Shown in pieces: positions 20,919 through 33,100 of a stretch of 64,000 nucleotides of DNA. Position 1 is the first letter of the stretch. Each line of letters starts with the position of its first letter. The translations under genes and the position numbers were made by a program. The stretch is from Leidyana gryllorum EB-2025a (Eukaryota; Apicomplexa). Below the pieces are notes generated by a model. It saw only the letters and a list, made by a program, of their open reading frames with translations, did no database searches and was not told the origin of the DNA. The stretch is taken from positions 62,001-126,000 of the forward strand of contig JBLWGC010000213.1 of the NCBI GenBank assembly GCA_048772705.1, read 5' to 3'.

Positions 20919-23900
20919 ATGAAACCGTTGCTGCACCCACGACGCAGCGGGCAACGACCTGTGCCTTTGGCAACGCTCACCGAAACGCTTTTGTGCAGCA
21001 ACATTCCGCCATTTGGCCTCCAACCTACAGACGGCCACACCGACCCGAATTTGTGGAGTACGAGCGACCCGGCAGAGTTTGGCCACAACGCGGCGCCACC
21101 GACGGTCGACTACACGGGAACTGCCACTCAATGGGTCACTGCTCCGCAGAATGTACCGCTTGCCGATCAATGGCAACAGGTGACAACGGTCGCTCCCAAT
21201 GAATGGAGTTCACAAAACGGCAATTTTGAGGCACCCGCGACGAATCTCTCTCCCTATGGCCTCTCTGACGTCCCCATTGAATACAGTGATATCGATCTGG
21301 ATTGGGTGATGCAACAGGTGGATGAATGTCTGAGCGAGTGCCTTCCGCACGCCTCAGATGCGGCGCCCCAAATTGAATTCTTTTCGGAAGCGGTGGCTGA
21401 TTTCTCCACCTTTGCGACAGAGGAGGTGGTGGGCACTCCTCAGTCTGCCCATTGGGACCCACAGGACGGAAGCGGTTGCGGGGCCATTAATGCGGGTCCA
21501 ACCGATTTTCTGGCAGAGAACTCCCTCCCACCCTCGGAAGCAGTGCAGGAGTTGCCTCTTGTGGGTGACTTAGATCCGAACGAGGTGGAACAGTGGCCGA
21601 TTGATCTCGATGACATTTTGCTGATCATGTCAGATACACCGACTCCGAGTGTGCCTCAGACTGTTTCTGGACCGACCGCTCCCGAAGTGACTGCTCCGAC
21701 GACAGAATGGCTGATTCAGCCGACGAACTTCAATCAGACTGTGCCGAGCGTCTCAGCTGTATCCACTCCGAGTGTGCCTCAGACTGTTTCTGGACCGACC
21801 GCTCCCGAAGTGACTGCTCCGACGACAGAATGGCTGATTCAGCCGACGAACTTCAATCAGACTGTGCCGAGCGTCTCAGCTGTATCCACTCCGAGTGTGC
21901 CTCAGACTGTTTCTGGACCGACCGCTCCCGAAGTGACTGCTCCGACGACAGAATGGCTGATTCAGCCGACGAACTTCAATCAGACTGTGCCGAGCGTCTC
22001 AGCTGTATCCACTCCGAGTGTGCCTCAGACTGTTTCTGGACCGACCGCTCCCGAAGTGACTGCTCCGACGACAGAATGGCTGATTCAGCCGACGAACTTC
22101 AATCAGACTGTGCCGAGCGTCTCAGCTGTATCCACTCCGAGTGTGCCTCAGACTGTTTCGGGAGCGACCGCTCCCGAAGTGACTGCTCCGACGACAGAAT
22201 GGCTGATTCTGCCGACGAACTTCAATCAGACTGTGCCGAGCGTCTCAGCTGTATCCACCTCGAGTGTGCCTCAGACTGTTTCGGGAGCGACCGCTCCCGA
22301 AGTGACTGCTCCGACGACAGAATGGCTGAACATTGTTGGGGCAGCCAACAACTCGACGCAACTTGGAGGGCTCGTGACGAGTATGGGAAACTCAAGCGGA
22401 ATGATTGTCCCAGCTGCTTCGAGTGACGGAGCAGGCGGGGGAGTTTTCTTTGTGCCCGCTGTCTGGGGCCCTTTACCGTCACAGCCCGCTGTCTTTACCA
22501 CATTACCTTCACAGCCCGCGGTTGAAGGCCGAAGCAAAGACGTGGACACCGTCGTAGCTGTTTCGGCTGGCGAGCGGATGACACGGAAGAGGAAATCGAC
22601 ATCTCCAATGGTGGATATGCAGACGGCCGAGGGAACGACACGGAAGAAAAAAGTGGAATTTATAGATCTGGCATCGCAGACAGCCGAAGTAGTGGATTCT
22701 CCTGAGTCTGATGTGGAGGACATTGCTGAAGTGCCTGAATTCGACCAAAGCGGCAACTGGTTATACAATCTTCACATCGGTCTTTTGAATGAAATATTTG
22801 CGCCTTTCAGGGCGACGGCGGCCCGTAAAACTGTGAAGAGTCTGAAGGAGGAAATGGAGCAGCTCCTGTGGGAGCCTAACTTTAGCAAACGATGTTCGGT
22901 GGCACGGACGTTGTTGCAAAAAGAACCAAGTTACACCCCGTTTGCCTACTACGTGTGGTTTTGGCTGAACTGTTCTCGGATTCTAATGCTGCAAAACCGA
23001 CATGGCAATTATTGGGGCGTAGAGGGTCTTCTGGAAGCGAGTGCGAAAGCGAAGCGGCCGGCGCAATTCTGGCGCGATGGGGATAATGTACTGTTCCTCG
23101 AGATCTTGAATTACCAGAGTTGGTCCAAAGCGATGGGATTTGGAGTGGAGTATTATAACATCGAAAAAACACCGAGAGTTTGCTCTTCGTCAAGTGACAT
23201 TGAAGCAGGACGATGGGTATCTCATGCCCCCACGGCAGCACGTGTCGCGGCTCGAGCCAAATTGACGGATTCCGTGGAGGAAAAGGGCATGTTGCTCCGA
23301 AGACTGCTCCCTGGGTTCCCGTGGTGGCAGCATGAGGTGGCCGTCACGCCACCCGGCTGCAGGGTCACTGGGGCGGGGATCCAGCCAGGTCACTTCCAAT
23401 ATATGTGGTTCTGCCAGTTTCTGGCCCAAATGTGGTCTTGGATAGCTCCAACGGATACTTTGAGGAGAGCACATCACTCCGAAGTCGCTGAGCTTCTGCT
23501 TCACGCGCCCCTGAGGGTCGATAATGATAGACTGGTGACACAAGTTGGCCCCGACTTTTGGGTATACTGCCAGAACGGGGCACCAAACGATTTCCGCAAC
23601 ATCTATGGCTTACCGATCAGCAGAGTGACGCCTTTGGGGGACAACCTGTGGGAAGTGACGCTGCGAAGAGTAGACGTCGAGCGATGGGACTATCTCATGG
23701 TGGATACGCTGCGAACACCTCTGTCGACTCTATTGGAGACGTTTGTGGAAAAGGGAGGGGACGCTGCCAAGCCAATGTGGGCTGAACTGCGAAGGCTGGA
23801 GAGAACTCGACCTCAAAGCTGTAAGATGCTGTGGCACATGATCGCTCCTGCCATGAGGTCGCTATTGACTTGCGAGAATGGTATCGACAACCTCTCCATG

Positions 23901-25426
23901 TGGCGGGTGTGGAAGTATCTGGTGGAGTATCCCGAACTGTTGTCTTGGGCGAAGCCGTTCTACCAATGGCTCCGTCAGAAGGTCTTTTCGACCCCCACGG
24001 AGCAGGAAGTCCTGGGGACTGCGAAGCAGTTTGTGCACCACCAATGGACCAGAGGGTCCACCAGATATCAAGCTCTGGTCATGAGCTCCCCTAAAGGCTT
24101 GATGCCCAAGCCTATGGCCCTCTCCAACAACTTGGCTTTTATCTACTTCACCACCACCAGCGACGAGCACGATATACCCCCTTTATCCCTCTCAAAGGAC
24201 GAAACTGAATTAAAGGTAGATCAAATCGCTCCTGACCTACAGAGAATAGCCGAGGTATCTTGGAAAAACGGATGGGAAGGACAGCTACGCTTTCTGACTC
24301 CTTTTCTTCCTTGGGACGCGCGAATGAAGGCTAAAGCCAAGGAGACTGAAGCCGCCAGCACATCTGCTGCTTCTACTGTGACAGAGGCGGAGGCTGTGGC
24401 GGGCCCGTCAGAGGCGGAGGCTGTGGCGGGGCCCTCGTGGGCCGCCTCGACTCCGCCTGAAACAGCGGCAACGGCAACCCCCGAGACTTCCCGCCCCGAG
24501 ACTTCCCGCCCCGAGACTTCCCCCCCCATGGAACACTGTATCTGCAGCAATACACCTTTGCAGCACTTGCGGTGTGTCATGACACCCTTTCAGGATGAAA
24601 ACCCGGAGTATGTTAGCATCGTGGATCAAATGACGACTGCGCTCAAAGCTTACGACCTTTCCTCTTTTCAAGGCAAATGTCGCGCTGTTCGGGGGCTGTT
24701 GACTCGCAGGGAATTCCAACCATTCGCTTATGAGTTGTGGTACTGGCTGTGGACAGTATATCGCGATGTGCAACAGTGGCGCTTCGAGGCTCCCCAGAGA
24801 AGTCCCACACTGATTGAGGCAGACCCGAACGGCATCGAGGAGAGCGTCTTTCGCGCTCTCACTTCCAGAATGAATTGTGTAACACCTGTGGAGCCCATGG
24901 ATGCGAAGCACGCACTCCTCTACACCGCTTTTCCGGAGATCGAATGGAGGAATGTGAAGTTGGTTGACAACCATAGGGAGTACGGGCCAGTCCCTTACCT
25001 CCCTTTTTGCTGTAGAAGAATGGCAGACTCCAAGCGCTTCTTCTGGAAGCTTATGTGCCTCCTAAACCTCCACATGTACTCCGGGGGGGTGTTCAAAGAA
25101 CTGGCACGATGGATCAAAGATGTGCTCATGGTAAACCAAGGAATCAACCCGTCATCCAAGTTCGTCTTCGAGGTCTCTGAAAAGTTGAAAGACTTTTGTG
25201 TTGGATCCTTCCCGGTCAGCAGAGTCGACAGACTTCCCAACTCGAACCGCTTCAAAGTCTCCTTTCGATCAGGTGATCTTGTGAAGTAGTAAGTGAACCC
25301 TCTCGGGAACTCGACTCGACATACACTCCCTCTCTCTATTGCAGCTTGGAAGGCCTCAGCCCACCCCAGCCCGGCGACGACCCCAACCCGAACCCGAACC
25401 CGCCCGCCGCGTCGGCAGATCCCTAG
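20919..25426 (+). CDS. Fam5: largest and most divergent two-module family protein
   Basis: Unknown function, 1483 residues. Exons 20919-25288 and 25345-25426. The intron sits at the position equivalent to the terminal intron of Fam2-Fam4, but the tail after it is different: Pro/Asn-rich (PNPNPNPP) without the RKR cluster. An upstream in-frame ATG at 20814 is ignored in favour of the conserved MKPLL. The first 275 bp copy Fam4 almost exactly, while modules A and B are clearly more diverged than in Fam2-Fam4, which suggests an old gene with a recently converted 5' end. A 123-bp repeat fills 21642-22330. Basic patches (TRKRKS, TRKKK) follow at about residues 555-580. Module A retains FWLNCSRI, LPGFPW, MWFCQF, DFW and NIYGLPI; module B retains LWYWLWTVYRD. 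Nuclear location is possible but unproven. Confidence 0.85.
21642..22330 (+). repeat. 123-bp tandem repeat, 5 full and 1 partial copy, in Fam5
   Basis: Units of 41 codons begin at 21642, 21765, 21888, 22011, 22134 and 22257. The first four are nearly identical; the last two carry G-to-A type replacements (SGPT to SGAT). Each encodes TPSVPQTVSGPTAPEV, TEWLIQPTNFNQTV and PSVSAVS. It derives from a segment present once in Fam2 and Fam4 (PSYTQTVPQMAAPTH..NIVGGSD). Confidence 0.95.
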
Positions 25427-26397
25427 CTGGTGAATCTCGCCTCTATTGATCAAACTTCAACGAGAAGAGATTCTGCTGAAAAGACGACTCTAATTTGATG
25501 ATTTGTCGCTCGTAGTAGCTCTCTTCCGTAAGATCCTCCAGTGCCAACGCCACGGGAGAGAGTCACGTGGCACGTGATTTTTGTGCTGGTCGGTTGTTCC
25601 GCAGCAGTGGTCGCGCTTCGTAACATCAATCAAACAAACTTTCATGGAAGGTATGACGAATGTAATAATTGCCAAAGGTGAAAAGAGCAGCGCTAACCAC
25701 ATCTGCGATAGCGGAAGACTCCGCCAGAATTGGTTCGGCCAAAATCCCCCCTTTTCCCGCTGTAGATCGTTCGCGTGATCATTTTTGACGCAAATTCGGG
25801 CCGCTCAGAGCGTAAAGGACTCCGAAGTGGGACCATAGCCGCTGGAAACACAATACAAACCGATCACATCCCTCGTTTCGAACCCACACACTGTAGAATG
25901 TGTGTGTGTGAGTAGGCCGAAATGTATATTGGGGGAGATCTGAGTGAGTGAGTGAGTCAGCCACACCAGTCACTCACACCACATCTCAAAGCCGATTGCG
26001 ACACAGTGATTCTTTTTCGTGGAGTAATTGATTACTAATTTAGGTTTGGTACCTGCCGGCGAGTGATGAAGGGAAATTCAACAGGCGACATTCCCAATAA
26101 ATCGATGAGATACTCTCGACCTGCGAGCGGAAGTATGACTCGAACTCAGCAATTCATGCGTCCCTGTGGATGCAAATCGAGTGATGCTTTGCTGACTGCT
26201 GACACTGCGCCTGGAGCCACCTCGCCCTAATGTACCGTTTGAGGAGACGGCGGCGCGCCAGTCAACTTTTGGCAGTAGATGTTGGACGGCGTGACATAGA
26301 TAGTGCTTCTTATGCGCGTGTTGAATTCGAATAGACAGAAAAGCTTCAGAATATCGGCACAACATGACTTGCACGAAAAGACGTCGTAAAAAAGGTG
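25427..26397 (+). other. Spacer between Fam5 and AP-4 epsilon
   Basis: About 970 bp without a supportable gene. It holds a short TGAG tetranucleotide run (25941-25957) and CA/GT-rich tracts around 25884-25910 that could pair with each other. On the minus strand, 26255-26365 encodes a short stretch (HAVQHLLPKVDWRA) resembling the LP..DW motif of the Fam genes and may be a relic of another copy. Confidence 0.45.
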
Positions 26398-29300
26398 ATG
26401 CTGGGGGGCTCTCTCTTGTCGGGTGGCTCCGGGGCAACCGGGGGTCTATCCCGAGAATTCTTCGATTTGGTCAAGAACATTGGAGAATCGCGTTCCAAAC
26501 AGGTGACAATCGGCAATCCACACTAATAAGTCGCTTGCCAGGATGAGGATCGCATCATGCTGCAGGAAATCGCTACCCTCAAAGTGCGGATGATAGACCC
26601 CACGGTGACAAAGGTGAGATGACAATGTCCGCCGAGTGCCCTCTCAATCCCTCTGGAAGCTGAAAATGAAAGAGTATCTCGCTCGCGCACTATATGTCGA
26701 GATGCTCGGCCACGACGCCTCGTTTGCCCATATCCATGCGGTCAAACTTGCATCTGACAAGAATATCCTCTGCAAGCGCACCGGCTATATGCTGTGTGGA
26801 TTGTGTCTGCGGTAAACGGCGACATCCGGGCGCTCTTATTATCCTCAGCCTTCAACAGACCTCAGGACGAGCTGATGCTGCTCCTCGTCAACACTGTTCA
26901 GAAGGATCTCGCCAGCTCTGACTTCCTGGAAGTAGCCGCCGCTCTGAACAGCTGTGCTCAAGTTATCCATCAGGAAGCAATCCCGGTCCTCTTACCCTCC
27001 GTCGTTAATCTCTTGGCCCACCCCAAAGAGATGATACGTCGCAAAGCCTTATCAGCCCTCCTCACATTGTACAAAGCCGATCCAACCAATTTGCCAGAAA
27101 TGGTCTCCCATCTCAAGTAAACGTCGCAAGCCGCTTCCTCGATATCACCTCTCCCCCTAACAGGTTGGCCATCCACGACAGCGATCCTGGAGTCACCAGC
27201 GCCGCTCTGGATCTGGTCCATGAGATAGCCACACGACGGAAAACGCAGCCCGAAGCTGATGCTTTCATTCGCGGATTCGACGGTCTCGTTCCCACTCTCG
27301 TTTCGATCCTCCGAGATATAGTAAACCACAAACTACCGCGAGACTGGGACTTCCACCGGGTCCCAGCCCCTTGGCTGCAAATGAAGATTATGAATGTCAT
27401 CACTTTGGTCGTCGAGAAGGATCAAGCACTAAGCGAGGAGGTTTACGAAGTTCTGCGCACAGTCATCACTCGCTGCGAGCTACAGGCAAACGTATCCTAT
27501 GCTGTCATGTACGAATGCATCAAAACTATCACATCCATCTACCCCTTACCTGCGCTCCTCGACGTCGCTGCAAACTGTGTGTCTCGGTAAGTGCTGCCTT
27601 TGGACCCGCCCTCACACAAAAACGCTCATCAACAGCTTCATCGAAGCTGACACTCGCAATCTGCAGCATGCTGGACTCACGGGACTCAGCCATTTGGTCG
27701 AGATCGAACCCACATATATAGCCAAGCATCAACTGGCCATCATCGATTGTCTCGATGATCGAGACGAAACCGTGCGGAGTCGAGCTCTCGAACTACTGGC
27801 CAAGACTACCACTGTCAGCAATGTCAAAGCCGTTGTAGATAAACTCTTGGCATCCGCAGAGTAAGCCACGCAAAAGGAAGGCCCAATCAATTCGTTTGAT
27901 CTCATTGCAGCTTGTACGGAGAAACAGAGTCCAAACGTCAACTGGTCGAACGCGCGGTAGAGTTGACTGACAGGTGGAGTCCAGATCACGAATGGTATCT
28001 CTCGACATTGACCAGAATGTTCCTCAAGTTTAGCTCTTACGTCCCGTTAAATATATCGCATGATCTCATCCGCCTGGTCAGAGAAGGCCCCGATGAAGAC
28101 AAAGCAACCAATGACGAGTTTCGACGAATGGCGGTCGCCAAGATGCTCGAAGTTTCAAATCATGTCGCCAATGTGACTGACAATGCTCTCCTAGTGAGTA
28201 ACCACATTCACCCTCTCCCATTGACACACACGTGTGTGCATTCTCCAGGCAGCCTTCTGGATCGTTGGCGCACATGGGTACCGGTTGAGGCCACGGGAAT
28301 ACTCGGCTGAGGACATACTTGACACATTGATCGACGCCGTCACCCTGGACCGGCCATTCGCCTTGCGGGACTTGCGGTCTTGTCTGGTGACCGCTTTACT
28401 AAAGCACAGCGCGCACATGATTGATGATTTGATCTGGAAAGCTGACTTTCCAACCGAACGGAAACTTTCGATGATTGATGGGAACGATGCTCCAAGTTGG
28501 CTGGTGGAGATCCGTAAAGCTCTGCATGTCCTCTCGTTAGGGGTCGAAGCAGCTCGTGAATGGGACTTTGACATCTCTCAAAAGATAGCCGAGTTCAAAG
28601 CGGCAATCCGGTCGGAAAAAGGTCTCAAGGCGCTCTACTTGACCGAGCCCGGAAGCGAGACTAAAGCCCCTTTCAAGCCTGACACAGTGAAGGTGAGTGA
28701 GTTCCGCGACATATGACAGCAACTTGGACCACAGACGTGCATCGAGGCGCTGATGCTGTCCAAACAGGTCGTTCCGAGTAGTACCCGGTCGAAGCCCACG
28801 CCCGCGATGGATATTGTCAGCTCCACGGAGTCGTTACCTCGGAAGCGGCCAGCTCCGCTTCAGTACAGGCCATATGTGGACGAGTCGGTGACGGCTGTTA
28901 TCGTTACGGTGAGTAATTTGCTCTCCCATGTTGATCGACCCACATGTTTTGATCTAACTACAGCCTCGGAGTGAAAGGATGAGCCGCCAAGAACGGGATC
29001 CGTCTCCACCAGCCGGATCGGCTAATCCCCCGGCTGGGGGCTCTGGGAGTAGCGGAGAGTTCAAATTGGCTCGAGCGGGGCAGAGTCGGTGGAAGCTGGA
29101 TGGCTACATAGTCCCCAAAGACACTGCCAGCCAGAGGCCATCAGTGCATCAGTCCGGAGCGGATGAGCCCGGATCGGCGGCGGGTCGTCGTGTTGCTCCG
29201 GTCGCTGGAAGTGCAAAGATGAGCTCGAAAGGTGCTGCGGGCAGCTCCAAGAGCGGTATTGGACGAGGGGCGGCGGAAGTTCGAGTAAGCAGAGACGGGG

Positions 29301-30018
29301 CTCGTCTGGAAGAGAAGAAGAAAGTCGCAACAGCACTGTTTGCTGGAGTTACGAATGTTGGCGAGACTGTTCCTCCAGCTCGTCGACCGTCACCTCGTTT
29401 GGAAGCCGCCCGGCCGAGACCGAGTCCGCCGCCGAGCTCACAGGCGACCTATGATCTCTTAGATCTGGATGAATCCGTGTCGTCGTCGCACGATGGAGCG
29501 AGAGCGACAGGTGGTGACCGCCGGAGGAGTGCGGAGAAGATAAAGCTGGAAGAGCTGGACAACGATCGTGACACTCAGACAGAAGACGATGCTTTGTTAG
29601 TGTCCACAGCCGGATCTCTACCCTTGGAGAAGAGCCGAGTGGAGAGCTGTGAGAAGGCGGGCGGAGGCAATCTGGTGTACAAATCATTACCTATCTCTGT
29701 CGAGGAGGTGAGTGGCTGTGTGGGTGTGTCATTTTGTTACTTTCATTCCAGATTGCTTCCACGTGGCAATCCCTTCCCAATGAGGCCAAAGGAGTGTTGC
29801 CCGCCAGCGGAAGTTTCACTGCAGAGACGGTTTTGGGGTTCTTCAGCGAGGAGCCGTACTATTTCCACACCGTCCAAGCCATCGGGCATGAAGGCTTGGC
29901 TGCTGCAGAAGTCTCCGATGGTAGTCAAAAGGGCAAACGCATATATCTGTATTGCTGGGTGGATGCCGTGCAGCGCAGCACTCAGCTGACCCTCCGGAGT
30001 AATTTGAGTCAAGAGTGA
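26398..30018 (+). CDS. AP-4 adaptor complex epsilon subunit
   Basis: Large subunit of the AP-4 coat that sorts cargo at the trans-Golgi network. Exons 26398-26502, 26542-26613, 26660-26811, 26859-27116, 27164-27586, 27636-27860, 27911-28193, 28249-28692, 28735-28908, 28964-29707 and 29752-30018 keep frame and give 1048 residues. The N-terminal adaptin trunk is clear: SREFFDLVKNIGESRSKQ, YVEMLGHDASFAHIH, LLLVNTVQKDL, VPAPWLQMKIMNVI and the helix pairs ending near residue 655 match AP-4 epsilon better than AP-1 gamma. A Ser/Gly/Pro-rich hinge follows (about 710-950), then a C-terminal ear-like part (STWQSLPNEAKG). Introns are 39-55 bp. The start ATG at 26398 gives a short Gly/Ser leader before the trunk. 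The exon 3/4 junction was selected by phase and could be off by a few residues. Confidence 0.88.
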
Positions 30019-30134
30019 GTGGTAGGTGCGAGAGAGCTTATGGTATCTAGTTTGCAGAGTAATAGAAGAGTACCTGCCAATTCTCCTGCAAGACTTGTCA
30101 GAGCTGGCATAGGTAGTGTGAAAATTTATGTGAC

Positions 30135-33100
30135 ATGGAAGAGGAGTGTGTGGCGTGGAATAGTGATACTGCTGCTCCCAACTCGTCGACAGAAAGGCAA
30201 GGAGGTGTTCGAGTGCGCCAATGTCAATTATACGCTCGTGCGGACTTTGAGAAATATCTCATATCAGGCAATTCGGTGACAGATGTAACTTTTCCCATTG
30301 ATTTCGGCGACCTCACCTATGCCCAAGTGTGGGAGATCCTCGTAGAACGTGAAGACCGCGAGAATGATGGACGGCGACCACCCCCTCGCAATCGCCCCTC
30401 TTCCCTGGCGGACTCTATCAATGCAAAGGAGGTCCAAGAAGATGACATGGATGCCCTTCGGGGAAACGACGGTCACCCCTTGCCGCCTCCCAAGGCTAAC
30501 CCGAGTCTCTGCCTGGCATTCCATGCACCGCATACTGCTGTGTGTACAATTGACTCTATTCGGGTCAATGGCGTGCGCTCAGCATTCAGTATGTCATCAC
30601 ATATAGTGAGTTTCTGTCCATTTCTAATACACACTGTGTCCCGATATTTCTCAGAATCCTCAATTGGGCCCTCGAGTGGGCGTTATCCCACTCAATCCTG
30701 GTGATCGACGGAGTATATCCGAGTTTGACGCTGAAATCGCCAGTTACATCGGCGAGCAGTGGGCAACGGATCTCCTCATAGCCCTCCCAGTCACAGTCTT
30801 GCGCCTCCAGCTACAACGAGCCTATCTCGCTGTCAAAAGGGCACAGGAGAAAACGTACAATGAGAAAGAAGCATTGCTTCCTGGAACCGGTCGAGCGCCC
30901 CCGGTTCCAGCCGAACGTTTGCCAGTTGGGAATATGGCTTTCAGTCTGTCGGTGGACATCCAATTTCAGTTGAATCATCCTCGTCCAACAAACTCAACGA
31001 TCCACTTCCTCACCAGAGTCCTTCGTTCCCAACTCGGAGACGATATGCACGAGTACCCAATGCTGGTGACATCGCAGCAACTACCCTCTCCAAGCGGACA
31101 AGCACCCTGGTTCCCTTCGGTCCCCTACAAAGTATTCAATCAAACCGATTCAAAAGGTCGCTTCCACTACAGAGTCCACTGGAAACAAAAGTATTGGGTG
31201 CCTTCTGGGTATGTGTGCCTGGCCCCGGGACAAAGGGTTTCAAAACAAGAGGAAATCATTGACGGCCGAGTATGGGATGTGTACGAGTTTGAGACTCGGG
31301 GGGAGTTAGGGACATTGCTCCCATCTCAAATCGCCTTCTTCGCGGCTCCTTTGTCTGTTGTTGATGGAGAGGACTCATCTCTGAGTCCGTTCAATGTCAC
31401 CATTGCTGCGCAGGCAGAGTCTGTGAGTACAGCTTCGAGAAGCAACAAACGACGAGATGACGAAGAGGAGGACGAAGACGATGACAACGATCAAGCTGAA
31501 GATGATAACCTCATGGGCGTCTGGGAAACCTCCCTCCCGACCAGCGCGGTGATGCCTCCTCTCGCCGCCCCCATGCGACCTGGAGACCTCCCCGTCAAAG
31601 AAGAGCATTTATCTTCCAGACCGGTTCCCCAAAAGGCTGCCAAGGCTTTCTTCGCTGTCCCACCTTTACTCTCTCACATGTTGCGAGTGACGCTGTCACA
31701 TTTGCCGCGAGCGCTCAGTTTGGTTCAGGAGAACCTGAGAGATCACGGAGCCCTCCAGCAAGGCTTTGTTTTGGCCTTCCTGCCGGTGGGCAACAACCGC
31801 AGCTGGTTGGAGAGCCCGTTGACCGAGAAGCGTATCAGCATACACAGTGGGGAGCAGGAGATGTCGCCTCAGATGCTGACGGAGACCTCAGGAGGAGGAC
31901 TACCGCCTCCAAGAGGTGCGAGTGTCCCGAGTATGATCAGTTACGGGTCTCGATTCTGGATCTTTGGCAATCTCATCATCATGGATACCAGCATACTGCA
32001 CTCTCACGCTGAGAATCACGAGGGTGTTCGGTTCGCCAAGTTGAGTATTGTGGAAGCTATTTTGGCTCTGTGGTTCGGCAATCTTCTGGATGTTTTGCCA
32101 ACCAAAATCAGTGAGGATCTCTGGCTGTCGGTATCATTGCGCAAGTATTACACTTTTCGAGTCCATATGGAGCTGTTTGGTCGAGTCGATGCCACTCTGC
32201 TTCTGCAACGTACATTACTGGACTACTTGCGAGCTGTGGAGTTGGGTCAGGACCGTCTTCCTCTGTCTTCCTCGCCCAAGTCGCTTCTGTCGATCGGATC
32301 GCTGCTCGACTACAGCCCGATCTTCCATATTAAATGCTCTATAATCCTCCCTGCTCTAGAATGTCTCTTAGTCTCCACATCCAACGGCCGAAACTGGCTG
32401 TCCGCCTCCTTCCTGCAACAGACACTCAGCGGGTACATAAATCGGCTCCTACAACGTTTCCCCAAGTCTCCACTCAGCACTGATAAACTATTTGATCGGA
32501 TAATTCACCGGGCCAAGGCAGTATTCATCAAAGGCAACCACCATACCACCGCTGTCACTGTCACGGAACAAGCAGCCGCGCAAGAACAGGTTATTGCTCT
32601 GGGAGCCCCGCCGGTGGCCCCACCCCCAGTGACGCCTAAAGCTGTCAGCACCCCGTCTCAACTCAAACCTCACCTCTATAGAGGCCATCCCCACTATGAC
32701 ATAGCCGAATGGATTGATGATGTAAGTGTGCTGCAACATTGACAGGTTTTCAATCCTCCTTTCAGGTCGTCGCGTTCCAGAAGAGCTATATCCACGGAAC
32801 CGGATGTCCTCAGATTGCTCTGGCGATGTTTTGCGAATTGCAGAAGAAGACGTTCGTTTTGGAGTCTCTGCGAGTCCGTTTGAATGAGGTTTCGCTGCAA
32901 CCTCCCAGTGACATTCTCCAGAAAGATGATGTGTCCCACTTTCACGGAGCCGTTTTCGGATCAGTGGGTGTCTTGGGACACTTATTGTCCACTCCGGAGC
33001 TCCTCAACTTTGCATTCCCTCCGCCTGATGGAGCTGTACTCCCGCCTCCGCCTCCGACAGGTCGGAAGGAAAGCCCTCGAACCGGTGCAAGTCAGCAGCA

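Noticed and set aside
21707-22426. 239-codon ORF overlapping the Fam5 123-bp repeat in another frame (MADSADELQSDCAERL repeats)
   Set aside because: It exists only because the repeat unit is a multiple of three, so every frame without a stop in one unit stays open. No conserved start and no counterpart in sister genes.
25861-25920. TTCGAACCC motif suggesting a tRNA T-arm
   Set aside because: No acceptor or anticodon stems can be drawn around it.
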